Below the pieces are notes generated by a model that did not search any database, was not told the origin of the DNA, and saw only the letters and a list, made by a program, of their open reading frames with translations. Both the position numbers and the translations under genes were made by a program. From Lentinula raphanica (Eukaryota; Basidiomycota; Agaricomycetes; Agaricales; Omphalotaceae): a DNA stretch of 64,000 nucleotides. Below are positions 1 through 11,154 of the stretch, one piece after another (the stretch's first letter is position 1; every line of letters begins with the position of its first letter). The DNA lies in the NCBI GenBank assembly GCA_027919835.1, contig JANVFP010000004.1, forward strand, positions 248,001-312,000, read 5' to 3'.

Positions 1-184
1 TTGTATCGGTTAGCTTCACCCTTCGAAATTCTGACATATGGCAAAGTAAAGCAATGGCCCGAGAACTCGGTGGAATCCTGTGCTGCTGCCCAGGACATAT
101 ATACACACGGAGAGGTAGTAAGGAGTCCCAAGCTTCTACCATTGTCTTTGCCGTCTTGCATCTTCGTCTCTGCTTTCTTCTTCT

Positions 185-470
185 TTGCTGGTCAAAGGTG
201 AGCTGTTGTCAGTTCTCCCTACTGCGCTCGACGTTATGGTTTGAGACTACGCTGACCACACGAGTTGTTCGTTCTGTGTCTGTAGAAGTTGTTTTCTCTC
301 AAAAGAACTCTAGAGTTCACTCCGAATCGCACGCCACCCTCCAAAAAACGCTTGACAAGTTTTCGAGCTTGAAGCTTCATCGGTGAGCTTGTTTTTTCTC
401 TCTTCCGTTTTAGCGCTTCCTCTAACATCCTTCGTATTGTTTGTTTCGTATCTACCACAGACTTCCGTCA
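185..470 (+). promoter_or_regulatory. Spliced 5' leader of secreted gene 1
   Basis: Contains TTTGCTGGTCAAAGGTGAGC (183-202), a likely exon end plus GT donor, then ACGCCACCC...CGCTTGACAAG and ATCGGTGAGC, a second donor. The same ordered blocks occur twice upstream of gene 2 (3341-3880). This suggests the 5' UTR holds one or more introns and was duplicated along with the gene. Inferred from shared sequence only. Confidence 0.5.
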
Positions 471-698
471 AGACTTTTTGCCGGCGTCAAAACAGGATAC
501 ACCGTGCTACGATTACTGTAGTCTTGTTCCAGTCCAGGTTCGTTCACCGTTCAATCATCGTCTCCTCAAAATACTTCAACATGCTTTCCCCGTTAACAAT
601 CTCAACTGATTTCTGTTCTTTTCTCCACGCAGATTCTTTACATCGTTCGATTCGCTTTCATCAACATCAACAATTACTTCTTCAATATCCTCTTGAAC

Positions 699-2148
699 AT
701 GTTTTTCTTTTCTCCCAACCGTCACTCCCCTCGGGCTATCAGTTTCCTCTCCTTCTCGCTCTCACTGTTCGTGGTCCTCGGGTCAATCTCTGTCGTCCTC
801 ACGGCCGCAATTCCGCCTGGTCCTTCTTCTGGCTCCGTAAGTGGCACCCATTTCTGATATACCGCATCCTAACTATAAAACACTCATTTGTCGATCCCTA
901 TAGAACAATGTGATCGGCCTAGCTCCGCGCGCTCCGCCCAAGAAAGCCAAAGTCTCCTTCTCTACGAAATACGCTGCTACGGACAATTACCCAGTATCTC
1001 TGATCAAGGATGATGACAAGGGACGCCTCCAAAGACTGGTCTTGATTCAAATCGCGAAGGACGTCAAGCGTTTGATGCCAGGACTAGGTTCTCGAGTCTC
1101 TTCGGATAGCTTGGAAGTGGTTGGATCCCTCAGCCTCTTCCGCACGTCTACCAACTGCTACGTCGTGCCATACGAAGTTTCTGATATCAAGAATAAGAAG
1201 AGATTCAAAGGCATGACCTTATCGATGTGGTACGACGACGACAAGGCGCAGTTTTCAGGACTGATCAACAATGAAAGGGTTAACCAGAACCTCGATACGA
1301 GCGTTGCTCAGGTGAGAAAGACTCGTTTCAAATCTTGTCTCTTTCCTTGTGCGCGGTGTAACGTAGTGTTGATACTCTTCACTAGGAATTGCGCCACATC
1401 GTCGCCCGCTCATACATCGTCACTGTCATCTTCCTGGAAAGTAGCAAAACTTCCGATTCTGCCTCGAAGGTGGAACTGAGCGGAGCATTCCAAGGGCTGC
1501 TCGAAAGCTATCCCGGTCTCCTAGACCAGATTACGAACGATATTCAACTAAAAGAAAAAAACCTGGCTGGCAAAGATGTGAAAGTACAGGGATTTCCACA
1601 TGTATTCGAATGTTCTGACCGCTACATCATACCCTATCGGATAACATATCCCAAGGAGAACCTCAAGCCGGAGCTGAAAAGTGTTCGGGGTGTTGTCGAG
1701 GTGTTGAAAGATGTAAACAAAGGCAAGGATTCCGCGGCTCCCTATCAAGCGCGTTTACAGGGCGTCCGGGGATACGTGAATATTCCCGACAATGTCGCCA
1801 AGGTATGTACAGTTACCCCTTTTCCAACGCTCTGTCTTTTGCTCCTTCCCCCGATATGAGTCGTTCGCTGACTTGAAACCATGCTAGTTCCTGTTCCAGA
1901 CGATCAAGATGGGTGTGGAGGCGGAAAGCAGCGATCCTAAACTCGCTGAAGTTTCCAAGCTCATGGAAACCATCCTGGGCAATGAATGGCAGCCTGATGC
2001 CTTTCTACTGAACCCCGGCCCATACAGAAAATCTCACTCCAATCACTTGGATGAGATGAGAAAGCTCTTGGGATCTGCCCGTTCTGGCGGGTCCGGTAGT
2101 AGCCAAGACGCTGACGATGTTGAACCGAATCCGGAGGAGGAGGATTGA
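699..2148 (+). CDS. Secreted protein of unknown function, tandem copy 1 (407 aa, 4 exons)
   Basis: Exons 699-836, 904-1311, 1386-1802 and 1888-2148 join in frame with GT/AG introns of 67, 74 and 85 nt. The first exon encodes a basic start followed by a hydrophobic stretch ending near TAAIPPGPSS, a good signal peptide; no other membrane segment is seen, so secretion is inferred. I recognise no named domain. The mature part seems to be two related halves: each has an amphipathic helix-rich stretch, then an aromatic core (YVVPYEV near residue 140; YIIPYRI near residue 255) followed by a Met/Val-rich strand. The C-terminus is acidic and Ser/Gly-rich. Copy 2 lies 1.8 kb downstream on the same strand with the same intron positions, so the pair arose by tandem duplication. 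A TATA-like CATATATAC lies at 95-103. An effector or structural secreted role is possible but unproven. Confidence 0.75.
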
Positions 2149-2663
2149 TATGATGACCACTCTTCGGGCTGGCTCTCTAGATGTGTACTTAGCTTTGGTA
2201 AAAATCGTTGGCACAATGGCATCTCTTGATGATTACCACTCGTTTTGCTTTACCTCTTGGTGTTTTGAACGAAGTGGTTGCGTATTACCGTTGTACGAGA
2301 TTTGTGAAAAGGCGTGTGAAACTTCAAGTCACTCTAGATAGCTCCTGATAGCTCTCTCTATTGTCCAACTTTGGTCCAACTTGAACTCCATCTTTCCAGG
2401 TTTTTTCCACATTCGGAAATTCCTCAATCGCTAGACAATTTTGCCCGTTCAATCTTGATTCTCGTGTGTTTGCGCTATCCTTCCGTCAAACGAATGGAGG
2501 ACAACATGATGCCATCTCCTCCCGCCGACTCTCAAATGAAGGCCCTGTTTAGAATAGGACAGCATTGAACCGCCCTTGTAATGAATCTCTTGCTGTATCT
2601 ACCTTGAGCAGGTGGTGCTTGCTCGCTTCTGAGCGCATTAGGTTGTCCCGTCCGGGCTCTGGG
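2149..2663. other. Intergenic, 3' flank of secreted gene 1
   Basis: No credible gene. Some short AGCTCC/ATCTTTC words recur near 6780-6830. Otherwise nothing is recognised. Confidence 0.4.
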
Positions 2664-3154
2664 AGGACCCCCGGCAGCCCACCAAAATGTTTGCGCCCTC
2701 GAAGGCTCACTTTTACCCGAACCAAAAATCGACTCAAAATCGCCAGTTTTACCCGAATTTCACCCAGGGCTTTCTGAAGACCCCATTTTTACCCGATTAT
2801 AGGCCCAGAGGTAGTATGAGCGCTTAAGGGCGCTTAAACATTCAGAAATTTTGTTTTTCGCAGCTTATGCAGCTCATGAGCTCTCTTTAACATTGTTCAG
2901 AGGTTGTAGGGCTCACCTGAAGTGCAATATGAGTGCATGCGATGGACTCATCCCATGTCCTCCTCCTGCCAACCATTTTTACCCGAACAAGTTGTCAAAG
3001 TACTCAGAAATGCTCGGTTTTACCCGAATTTTTGTGCAGAGATTTCAAAAAATTTGGGTCATTTTTACCCGAACCGGGCGCTGACTTGGTCTCGATTTAC
3101 CCCCCATTTTTACCCGAACGCGAACAGAGGTTTTGGTGGGCTGCCGGGGGTCCT
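2664..3154. mobile_element. Non-autonomous TIR element (MITE-like, 491 bp)
   Basis: The two ends are perfect 24-bp inverted repeats (2664-2687 and 3131-3154; core GGACCCCCGGCAGCCCACC). Inside, the motif TTTTACCCGA occurs seven times (2711, 2747, 2786, 2976, about 3018, 3062, 3107), all in one orientation. There is no open frame of note. A short element with terminal inverted repeats and many copies of a subterminal motif fits a non-autonomous DNA transposon whose transposase acts in trans. I could not define a target duplication, so the superfamily is open. It lies between the two secreted paralogues. Confidence 0.7.
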
Positions 3155-3340
3155 GCTCTGGGCGAGGGATTTTTTTGCGATTGGATGGATAACGAACAAG
3201 TTCGTGGACAATAACATGACAATTCATCAATCACTGAAACAGCCTCAGCTCAGTACAGTCTTACAGATGCGACGGGCTACATAGCCTGGATTATACTTAT
3301 ACTCGAGCTTTTTTCCTCTGACCCCATTAGTGGTCTCTAT

Positions 3341-3880
3341 CAAGTTCGTCTCTTTGCTGGTCAAAGGCAAGCGATCGGTCATCTATTACCATAGACTAAT
3401 CTGACCATAATCGAACCTAGTCCCGAGTCCCGACAGACTTTTTGAGATTTTCCCTCGACTTACTCCACGCCACTCTAAGAGAAAGCTGGACGATTTGTAT
3501 CGGTGAGCTCATAATTTTGTCGCCTTGTGGGTCCGAATCTGACATATTACTTCGTGTTTTTTGTGCCTCTTTAGATTCCGTCAGACATTCACCGCACCAA
3601 TTCTCTTTCAAGTTCGTCCCTTTGCTGGTCAAAGGCAAGTTCCACGTTGGTCATCGGTGCCCTAATACTGTAGACTAATCTACTTACACTCGTTGGGTGT
3701 GTCACCCCACAGACTTTTTGCGATTTTGTACGAATTACTACACGCCACCCCAAAAGAAAGCGCTTGACGACTTTTATCGGTGAGCGTGTTCTGTTGTCGC
3801 TCTGGCGTATCTGACTCTGACATTCTTTGACACGCCTTCCCAAATCTCGCCATGCAGATTCCGTTCGCACCATTCATTTC
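3341..3880 (+). repeat. Leader sequence tandemly duplicated (period 268 bp) upstream of secreted gene 2
   Basis: Two consecutive diverged copies of the gene 1 leader start at 3341 and 3609, both with CAAGTTCGTCYCTTTGCTGG. Each then has TCAAAGGCAAG, CAGACTTTTTG, ACGCCACYC and TATCGGTGAGC in the same order. The first donor-like site in both copies is GGCAAG instead of the GGTGAG seen at gene 1, so use would require a GC donor. Probably untranslated exons and introns of gene 2. Confidence 0.6.
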
Positions 3881-3927
3881 AGAAGCTCGAGTTCAATCCA
3901 CTTGCCACTTTGCTCGACAATTCCAAC

Positions 3928-5395
3928 ATGCTCATCTATCCGCTAAAATTCCAACTTAGCATCGCATTCGTCTCCCTTTGTATCTTTGGATCCATCTCTG
4001 TCACGTTTTCCGCCTCAATTCCTCCGTCCGAGTCCAGCTCAGTAAGCATGGCCGTTTACTCAGCGCACTTCAACTGGTTTTCTTAAGAAACTCTCAAAAC
4101 ACAGAACGCATTGACGGAAGCTCCTACTTCGCCCAAGTCTAATATCAAGGGCACTGTGTTTTTCACCAAAAAGTTACTACCCGATGGCTTACCCGATGGC
4201 TTTGACATCAGCAAGGTCTATCCGGTCTTTCTTAACGACACCGATACGAAGAAACTCGAGGAAATCGTCTTACACAGGATTGCGAAGGACCTTCAACATT
4301 TGCTCGACGACAAGAGCTTGTCCGATCTCACTTCCAAGGATCTGGATGTAGCGCCTGAACCCCTTAGGCTTTTCCGTGACCCATCTCACGAGAGACGCTA
4401 CATCGTGCCATACAATTTTGCAACCGACTACAAGAACTTCAAAGGCATGACACTGCGGATGTGGAATGTTGATGGAAAACCCAAGGCGAAATTGTATCGG
4501 AAACTCAAGGGCAAATCGGTCGGCAAGCCACTTTCAAACGCTAAGGTGAGAAAAATCCGTATTTCTGTCTTCCTTATTGCAACACGTTCAAGCTAAGTCA
4601 ATACTTTCAGGAATTACTCGAAATCGCCTCCCGCTCGAAGTTCGTTGTCATCACCTTCACCAAAAATACAAATGAAGCCTTCGGACTTCCATCTACACCG
4701 CTGGTACTAAAAATGGCGTACAAAGGGCTGCTCGATATGTGCCCAAATGTCACGGACGTAATCGTGAAGGACATCAAAACCAGGTTGAGAGTTGAACAAC
4801 TTCTCAACGATGATGTGAGATTTGCCGGATTTCCATCTATCTTGGACTTTGGAGACGGCTATGCTGTACCATACGAACTGAACCAACTGAAGTCCGACAA
4901 GTACTCCGGCGGCCAACTCGAGGTGCTTAAGGATGCTGAGGACAAGCACTCAAGAGGACGAGTGCGTAGGTTCGGCAGTTCCGTTGCGCCCAGCTCGATT
5001 CATGTAATCGAAGAACTGCAAAAGGTTTTGAATTTGCACACATCTGTTCGCTCTGGCGTATCCTAATTGCACTCTGATAGGTCTTGCTCCCGATCATACA
5101 AATGAATGCAGAAACAAAGACCCTCGCATCTGTCATCGACAACCTCCAGACACACCTGCCAACCATTCGGGGCAAATATTGGCGTCAGGATAGGAATTTG
5201 GAAATGTTCTATACTCGCTCCCCTTATGACAAGCCTACATCTCCCTGCATTTTCGTCACCTACGCGACATTGAAAACCGCCCAGTATTTTGGTGGCCGCC
5301 AGAAGTCTATACCATCCGGAGACGTACTCAAGAAATACTACGAAGATAGATTGAAAGAGATCAAGGATAAGATGGACTTGAGGAAACTAGCTTAA
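3928..5395 (+). CDS. Secreted protein of unknown function, tandem copy 2 (427 aa, 4 exons)
   Basis: Exons 3928-4041, 4105-4545, 4611-5024 and 5081-5395 join in frame; introns are 63, 65 and 56 nt at the same places as in copy 1. The first exon gives MLIYPLKFQLSIAFV followed by a hydrophobic stretch and SASIPPSES, closely matching the signal peptide and cleavage region of copy 1. Shared landmarks include IVPY...FKGMTLRMW (residues about 130-155) and the second aromatic core AVPYEL, so the internal two-half structure is kept. The C-terminal domain is longer and lacks the Ser/Gly tail of copy 1. No catalytic motif is recognised. Divergence between the copies is high in loops but intron structure is preserved, pointing to an old duplication. 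Function unknown. Confidence 0.75.
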
Positions 5396-5677
5396 GTAAA
5401 CGCAGAGCGCTTTTGCTAGTTCCTAGCTTAGATTCGACAGTTTCCGATGAATAACATTGTCATGTTTTCTCCTGAAGTCACTACATATACAGTAATCGAA
5501 TGAAGGTGAATGAATACAGGATTGATCCTTATTTTGAATCTTAGTTCTACTTCATGCCTCAACGTTCAATGGGTATAAGTAGCGGGAACAAGGCGAAAGA
5601 CAAATGCAAACGAACGTAGGTGGAAACTGATTATGAGCATATAAAAATGATAATCCGTTGAGAAATTGGTCAGAAAT

Positions 5678-6629
5678 TCTGAGTGGACATATCAGACTCC
5701 TCCTGAGTAGGTCCTTTCTCATCAACGATGTAGACAGGAGGGGGAACCAAAGCCTCCTCCGCGCGGCGTTGTATTGGTTGGGATTGAGTAGCAAGATATC
5801 ACGGCTCTAAGTTGTTGCTCTCGCCTTTGAAGGTTCGGTAGGCGTCAACAGAAAGGAAAACCGAGACTGAGAGCAGAGATGTGGTCAGTAATTTTAATAA
5901 AGCGATCAATCCAGCCGTTTGCAGGACCCACCTAGAACAAAGGTAACGGCACGGCCTTCCCAAGTACCGAGAGTCATAGCGAAATGGAGAGGCCTAACGA
6001 AGGAACTCCTGGGGTGGAAGTGGCCGCCGCGACCAGGGAATTTGGGTTGGTAATGATGGCGGTGGTGCATGCGAGGATGGACAGGGCCTTCTCCGCCCTC
6101 GTCTTCTATCGATGTGAACGTGTCATGATGATGGTATAGTGATTGTGATGACCACGACCCTCTTCTTCTTCTTTCTCTTCGCAATTCAACTCCTCATCCT
6201 GATGATGATACTTACGCGTAATGTACGCGAGGTCCACAGTACTTGTCGTCGTCATGGTGCTCCCAAACCGGACCCCCGAACGCAAAAGGCAAAAAGTGAA
6301 CCGAGCCTTCGAGCTGGCGCCTTCGTGGTGTGGGTTAGTCGGTTTCGATCAAAGGCAATCCTAGAGCCTGACGAAGAGTATTGGAGATCGACAACGAACG
6401 AGAAACGGGTGCGGCTTCAATTGTTGGACTTGAATTTCTGCAACAGCCTCGTTGTTGGAGCCAGCTTGAGAGTTCAGAGAGGCCTCATAGCCCGACGCGT
6501 GGTGGACTTGCATCTGCCTGGACTATAGGAGAAAACATGGGAAGATAAACCAAAAGTTTTCGGAAAAGTTAGGGATGGAGGCAAGCACCAGCGCCGAGCG
6601 GGGATGAAAGAAAAAGCAGTAGCTCACAT
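5678..6629 (-). pseudogene. Decayed copy of the His-rich membrane-protein gene
   Basis: The minus strand aligns with the intact gene at 7332-8342 over most of its length: same leader at the start, same His/Asp-rich blocks, same GGTGAG donor region, same 3' end. It is broken. The start codon is followed at once by a stop (ATG TGA at 6624-6629). The segment around 5860 lacks the exon part encoding the membrane helix. Part of the middle is missing, and the stop region has changed. The duplication extends into the 3' flank (5570-5680 matches 7200-7330). Confidence 0.7.
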
Positions 6630-6639
6630 GGAGCTATGC

Positions 6640-7331
6640 CCTTCTCAAGGTTAATAATAAAGTTGGCATTCGCTACCGGGACTCTATCGAAATATGACTC
6701 GTCGACAGGGATAGGAATAACAGTGAGCGTGTGTTATATCTTTATGAGGGTGGACCTCAACTTGTGCCAGCCTTCCTGATCAGCTCCTGATCAGCTCCAT
6801 CTTTCGTCTTTCCATTGCGCTCCTTAATCGCTAGCGGAGAGAGATTAGCCAGGCTGCCAGTTAGTTAGTGCAAAATCTTCCAACATATATGCAATGTCCA
6901 AAAGTGGTCGTTCAAATGACAAGACGTCCTCGTACATAAGTACCTTTGGGAAACCGAGGGAGACTACGAGGGAGACCAAGCATAAACTTACCACAAGCAA
7001 TTAGTTCCTCTTCCAATGATGATGTTTCAGTTTCCGAATTCAGCCGATCGCGAGATGCTCATAAGCAGCAAGATAAATAACTTCTTCAATTCAGATTCAG
7101 AACCAAGGCGTATAGTATACCTATGAGAGTCCTTTAGCATGACACCCCATTCTCGAGCCAAAATTTCAGCATTAATAGATGTACTTACAGCGATGAAGAT
7201 GAGAAACATCTGAAGTAGCGGGAATAAGGCAAAAGATGAATGCAAACGAACGTATGTATGTAGAAAGTGATTATGTGCCCTCGACAACAGCAGATAAAAA
7301 TCACGATCAGTAGGAAAATCAGTCAGAAATT
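6640..7331. other. Intergenic between duplicated His-rich copies
   Basis: No supported gene. The right part (7200-7330) is the 3' flank shared with the pseudogene copy. Confidence 0.4.
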
Positions 7332-8342
7332 CTAAGGGGACAGATTGGACTCCTCCTGAACAGGTCCTTTCTCGTCAACGATATAGACAGGAGGGGGAAC
7401 GAAAACCTCCTCTGCGTCGTATTGGTTGGGGATAGCCAAATATAACGGCTCTCGATTGTTGCCCTCGCCTTTGAAGGTTCGGTAGGCGACAACAGAAAGG
7501 ACCCACAACATCCTGAGGAGAACACCGAGACCACAGCCTGAGAGTGAAAATGTGGTCAGTAAAGCGATCAATCCGGCCTTGTGCAGAACTCACCTAGAAC
7601 AAAGGCAACAGCACGTCCTTCCCAAGGACCAAGAGTCATAATAGCGAAATGGAGACGCCTAACGAAGGAGCTCCTGGGGTGGAAGTGACCATGGAATTTG
7701 GGGTGGTGATGATGGCGGTGGTGCCTGTGAGGATGGACAGGGCCTTCTTCGCCCTCGTCTTCCATCGATGTGAACATGTCATGATGATGGTGGTGATTGT
7801 GATGAACACGACCCTCTTCTTCTTCTTTCTCTTCGAAATTCAACTCCTCATCCTCATTATGATGCGCGTAATGTACGCGAGGTCCACGGTACTCGTCGTC
7901 GTCATGGTGCTCCCAAACCGGACCCCCGAACGCAAAAGGCAAAAAGTGAACTGCGCCTTCGAGCTTGCCACCTTCGTGGTGTGGGTGAGTAAACTCGGTC
8001 TCGATCAAAGGCAATCCTAGAGCCTGACGAAGGGTATTGGAGATAGACAACGAACGGGAGCCTGCGCAGCCACGGCGAGAGCCACCCTCGGCCTTGACCG
8101 ATTGCAAAGGGTGCGGCTTCAATTGTTGGACTTGAATTTGTGCAACAGTCTCATTGTTGGAGCCAGCTTGAGAGCTAAGAGAAGCCTCATGGCTCACGAA
8201 GACAACGCGTAGAGGACTTGCGTTTGCCTGGACTATAGGAGGAAATATGAGAAGATAAACGAGAGTTGTGTTATCGTGATCAGGAAAGAGACGTACGGAG
8301 GCCAGCACCAGCGAGGATGAAAGAAAAAGTAGTAGCTTTCAT
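7332..8342 (-). CDS. Secreted or anchored His-rich single-pass membrane protein (296 aa)
   Basis: Exons on the minus strand: 8342-8297, 8232-7594, 7537-7332, joined by introns of 64 and 56 nt. The start exon encodes MKATTFSFILAGAG, completed after splicing to a signal peptide ending near QANAS. The middle (about residues 100-220) is very rich in His, Asp and Glu, including runs of up to five His. A hydrophobic segment (AVAFVLG, then CGLGVLLRMLWVLSVVAY) follows near residue 235. The short tail is Pro/acidic. The likely topology is a His-rich extracytoplasmic domain with one C-terminal membrane helix. Metal binding is plausible from composition but not shown. I know similar uncharacterised proteins in Agaricomycetes. 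A TATA-like TATATAAG lies at 8430-8437 (read on plus). Choosing the ATG at 8342 gives both the signal peptide and a clean donor. Confidence 0.75.
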
Positions 8343-8579
8343 GGAGCTATGTTCTACTGAGTAATGATGATAAGCTCAAGAGTAATGCGGAGGGAAGAAG
8401 ATGATACTGACTCGTACGATGATGATGGATATATAAGAGGAATAACAACACTGCTGCGGACAGCAAAGTGGATTCATTTTCAAAGTCCGACGAGCGCTTA
8501 AAAATGACGCAGTGCGGGCGCCGTCGGTGGTTTGCGCCAACCGCCAGATACTACAGCCGACCCTTCCCGTCATCTCTCA

Positions 8580-9110
8580 ATCATCAGTTCAAGTTCCGCT
8601 GTGACTTCTCAAGGCCTGAGATGAAGACTCATTGAGCTCAGATTCTGCTGTAAGCCCTCGAATGTTATGAAGAAAGTTTTCGGACAATATTTGACATTGA
8701 CCGGCTTTTCGGACCTGTACCATTGAATTCGACTCAAATCGTGACTTCGACAATCCACTTCGACTCATCTTAGCACTGCCGAACTGGACTTCGACTTTTT
8801 TTAGCAGGTGTAACATCCGACTCATACCTCTATTCCACACGAAATGAAGAGGTCCATTTGAGACCGCGACTTACCTTTTACATACTGATTTAATCTAAAT
8901 GATATTGACATAGAATGTTTGAGTGGAGACTCGTCTGCTTAGATTTCGACTGAGAGTATTATACATCGACTTGGACTATTTAGACATGAACTCAGATCGC
9001 TTTTACATTGACTTACATCGCTTTGACATTGGCTTGTACTTTCAAGAATTGATTTGTGTCGCTTTGACATCGACTTGTATCGCTAAGACATTGGTTGGCC
9101 TGCAACTGAG
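8580..9110. repeat. Degenerate CTTCGACT / GACTTRTATCGCTTTGACAT repeat tract
   Basis: Words such as CTTCGACT (8740-8800) and GACTTACATCGCTTTGACAT / GACTTGTATCGC (9010-9090) recur in diverged form. No open frame covers them. Probably a decaying tandem array. Confidence 0.35.
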
Positions 9111-9424
9111 TGCTCGTGCACGTTGAGAGACCGCGTGTTCCGCTGAAGTGATTGTGTGGTCGATTCGAGTGATCGCTTGTTTCAATCGATTGACTGCTTG
9201 TTCACATCAATCGAACGCTATGATTCTTAGATTCAGTTCATTCAGGTTCTTGCTCACACGACAGATTTGAGTCATAGAAGTTGAATCATTCACTCAGTAT
9301 CAATGATTTGCGCTTCTTTTCCGCTCCAGAATTTCTCACATATCGGAACTAATTCAAGGTAGGAATCGAAAATTTTCATTCCTCAACGGTACAGCCAATC
9401 GATGGTACACACAGATACACACCC

Positions 9425-9490
9425 CGAAAGAAGGAGAACGACGCCGAAAGGAGAACGACGCCGAAAGAAGATGAATGACGCCGAATCGCC
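9425..9490. repeat. Short tandem repeat, 17-20 bp units (GAAAGAAGGAGAACGACGCC type)
   Basis: Three imperfect copies of GAAAGgagaacGACGCC follow one another (about 9426-9482). A GA microsatellite follows at about 9556-9575. No coding role seen. The whole 8343-9870 stretch otherwise holds no supported gene. Confidence 0.5.
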
Positions 9491-9870
9491 TACGAGAGGG
9501 GTCGAGTGAAGATTATCGGTGGTGATCATCGTAGGCATCGCTCGTTGGGCCGGATGTAAGCAAGAGAGAGAGAGAGAGCAGAAAATGCGTACTGGTAGAT
9601 TTGCCTGTGGTGATTAGGTCCTGATCTTGACGACACCCGCCTTGCGATACATAGTCCTGGGGAGCTTCGTTAGAGAGGGGATGCAGATGGGATTCTGTAG
9701 CACTTATCTCACGAATCTTCATGCTGCGTGCATTATTCATACTGGATATTTGTGCTCGAAGGTGAAAACTACAACTAATGGATCAATACAATTGATGTTT
9801 CTATCTATCCCACTGTAACTAATGAGAATCAGCTAAGGGTATTGGAATATGAAGAGGAAATGTGCATACC

Positions 9871-10372
9871 TCACGCCTTCGCAGCTTCAAAAAGCAACGG
9901 CCGAATGATCCTCTTCCATGTGAACGCCCGATTCGTGGTGAATGTAAAAACCTCGCAATGAATCTTGCGACCTCGAAGAAGCTATTGACGAGCCGAATGT
10001 AGAGAGAACGGAGAACTTACAATGAGAGCAATAGTTACGCGGCCTGTCGTCGCACTGGAGTTCGAGGAGAAGATGAGCCAATGATTCTGAAGCCACGATG
10101 AGCTACTATCTCTGAGAATCATCGAAGAATCACGCACCTGCTCGTCGCCGTCTCGGAACCGCGATAGGATCCTTCCATCTCCTACTAGGGCACGGGCATT
10201 GTCTATCCCACTGCCGCTTCCTTCGAGCGAAATTGTGGGTCATGCCCACCTTCCATCTGTGACCGGTATCGGAGAACGCGTAAAGATAGCCGGGGCCATC
10301 TGCAGTAGAGGTGGGACGCGATTTCCGCGACGCGTAGAGAGAGTGTATAGCCGATTTGGAACGTCTGGGCAT
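9871..10372 (-). CDS. Small GIY-YIG-like (T5orf172/DUF1766) protein, 133 aa
   Basis: Exons on the minus strand 10372-10138, 10086-10021 and 9971-9871 join in frame (introns 51 and 49 nt). After a basic leader (MPRRSKSAIHS) comes GYLYAF, then WKVGMT and RRKRQW with a following Cys pair, the pattern of the T5orf172 branch of the GIY-YIG nuclease fold. The second half carries ESLAHLLLE and C-x2-C-x3-HCEVF, the conserved tail of the fungal DUF1766 proteins. The order GxLY / KVGxT / R..QW..C / ERL-like / CxxC..H is what identifies it. Stand-alone proteins of this size occur in many copies in Agaricomycetes; their role is unknown and nuclease activity is not established here. Splice sites were chosen because only they keep all motifs in one frame. 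Confidence 0.7.
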
Positions 10373-11154
10373 GGTTCGATACGAGGGATGCACGAAGGAA
10401 AGGAATTAAGTTGAATATTGAAGAATCTTCGCGTGTTTGAGAAGAAAAAGGTGTGAGGTTGAAGAAGATCTTGGTGGAAGGAAGGAGAGTGCTGTTGCAG
10501 TCGATGGGATCAGATATAGTAAGCATTTGTCGTCGTTTGTTGAAGCCTTGCAGCCTTGAAAGTCCTTACCCATTTGCATCTGTTTGTGTTTGCACACCAA
10601 TAGGTGAAAACTTTTGAGGACTGTATGTTTTGATAGCATAGCCCATAGAAAAACAGAACCCGCCATGGTGCGCTTTTCCTTGACTCGATTTCTACATGTT
10701 TCCGGACCATCACACCACGCCCCTTCAGAAGACCATCCGAATTTGGCAATGCACGAATTCGACGGACGAGTTCATTCGACGGTGCTTACGGGACAATACC
10801 ATACGTGAAGCAAATCACGCCGCCAGGAGATATACAAACTCGACGGATGTACATTATTCGCAGCAACAGATTCATGTTGAGTACTCTTTGACCCTCTAAG
10901 TCTAGACATTGAGGGTGTCGGCATCCCATTCTGCAATCCAGTGAGCGGGAGGAAACGTTGCTAATAGTCGGGGTAACTTACTTCTCAATTTCAGACATCG
11001 TCGTCGAAGATGTTTGTACTCCTTCCTTCGAGCGCTTTCCCTTGCACTCGCAAAGGCTTTCCAAAGCGCCCGTTGCTTTCCGTTGCTTTCCGTAAACACC
11101 CGGGATCAGATAATTTCTAAACAGTGCTGACTAATCAAATGATAAGATAAGTAC
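10373..11154. other. Intergenic 3' of the phosphatase gene
   Basis: No confident gene. An open frame on the minus strand (11099-10902) follows an acceptor-like TTTAG and could be the displaced original 3' end of the phosphatase. I could not match it to the family's usual C-terminus. Confidence 0.3.

Noticed and set aside
8923..9126. 67-codon frame in repeat tract
   Set aside because: Encoded by degenerate repeats rich in Asp/Leu/Tyr; no gene structure.
9555..9580. GA microsatellite as regulatory element
   Set aside because: Simple sequence without position relative to any supported promoter.
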